Assembly: GCA_019747165.1 (NCBI GenBank)
Contig: JAIERC010000302.1
Location: forward strand, 1 to 5,173
Source: Sphingomonas sp.
Lineage (GTDB): Bacteria > Pseudomonadota > Alphaproteobacteria > Sphingomonadales > Sphingomonadaceae
Direction: 5' to 3'
DNA: 5,173 nt
Shown piece by piece: positions 4,938 through 5,173 of this stretch. The notes beneath the pieces are model-generated. The model searched no databases. It was not told the DNA's origin and saw nothing but the letters and a program-made list of their open reading frames with translations. Each line of letters opens with the position of its first letter. Within the stretch, counting starts at the first letter, position 1. The position numbers and the translations under genes are program-made.

Positions 4938-5173
4938 CTACCCGATTGCACCCCAGGCCCAGAGCAGCAGCATGGCAAAGCCGATGGTGCCAACGGCCGC
5001 GTGCACGGCGAGCGACCCGCCAACAATGCCGGGTCGCGATTTCGCGATGATCGGCACGAACAGCCCAGTGGCCAGCGCACCCGCGACGATGAGCGCGACG
5101 GTCGATCCCATGGCATGGCGGGGCAGCGTCTCGCCGCTCGGTGCGCCGCGCAGCAGCATCACCAGCAGTTCCA
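4938..5173 (-). CDS. Unrecognised membrane protein, C-terminal part (5' end outside window)
   Basis: A minus-strand frame stays open from the right edge of the window to TAG at 4940-4938, giving 77 visible residues. It shows a short hydrophilic stretch, RGAPSGETLPRHAMG (8-22), a hydrophobic segment (about 23-42), a basic loop AKSRPG (43-48), and a second hydrophobic segment (about 54-73) ending WAWGAIG. The layout fits two C-terminal transmembrane helices of a larger integral membrane protein. The frame has no start that must be used: GTG (5162) and ATG (5159) are internal possibilities, and ELL codons continue upstream to the edge. I do not recognise the family. It is convergent with the pilin gene. 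Hydrophobicity over the full length and GC-rich third positions support a real gene. Confidence 0.6.
   Translation of the reverse strand, partial: ELLVMLLRGAPSGETLPRHAMGSTVALIVAGALATGLFVPIIAKSRPGIVGGSLAVHAAVGTIGFAMLLLWAWGAIG

Overview
The window looks like chromosomal DNA of an alphaproteobacterium, most likely a sphingomonad (order Sphingomonadales). The evidence is high GC with strong G/C third positions, an IHF beta tail of alphaproteobacterial type, a Flp pilin with the AATAIEYG core, and the company of a DUF4112 protein, a periplasmic RNase T2 and a NadC. This placement is by recognition, not by search. No insertion sequence, phage gene, CRISPR array or rRNA is visible, and I did not find a clearly new defence or mobile system.

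Left part (1-2320, plus strand): the 3' end of ihfB finishes inside a perfect 9-bp hairpin. A complete tRNA-Leu(UAA) with encoded CCA follows 51 nt later. Next is an extracytoplasmic solute-binding lipoprotein of SBP family 5 (500 aa), and 20 nt after its stop a small DUF4112 protein. The last two are probably co-transcribed. No permease or ATPase gene accompanies the binding protein here.

Middle part (2330-3997, minus strand): nadC (quinolinate phosphoribosyltransferase) is followed 84 nt downstream by a secreted RNase T2. The RNase gene has its own good sigma70-type promoter, with a perfect TATAAT, inside the gap. It runs convergently into the DUF4112 gene with only 9 nt between the two stop codons.

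Right part (3998-5173): a mostly non-coding, AT-richer stretch holds one candidate small membrane-protein ORF on the minus strand, an imperfect long inverted repeat, A-tracts with near-helical spacing, and a CtrA-like box. These lead into a 54-aa Flp/Fap type IVb pilin on the plus strand with a strong Shine-Dalgarno. The window ends in the C-terminal part of an unrecognised two-helix membrane protein on the minus strand. The pilin therefore stands alone here rather than at the head of a visible tad/cpa cluster.

The genes are mostly independent housekeeping or envelope functions: nucleoid architecture, translation, peptide or solute binding, periplasmic RNA degradation, NAD synthesis and surface pili. 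The regulatory signals upstream of the pilin and the RNase T2 gene are the most interesting new observations.
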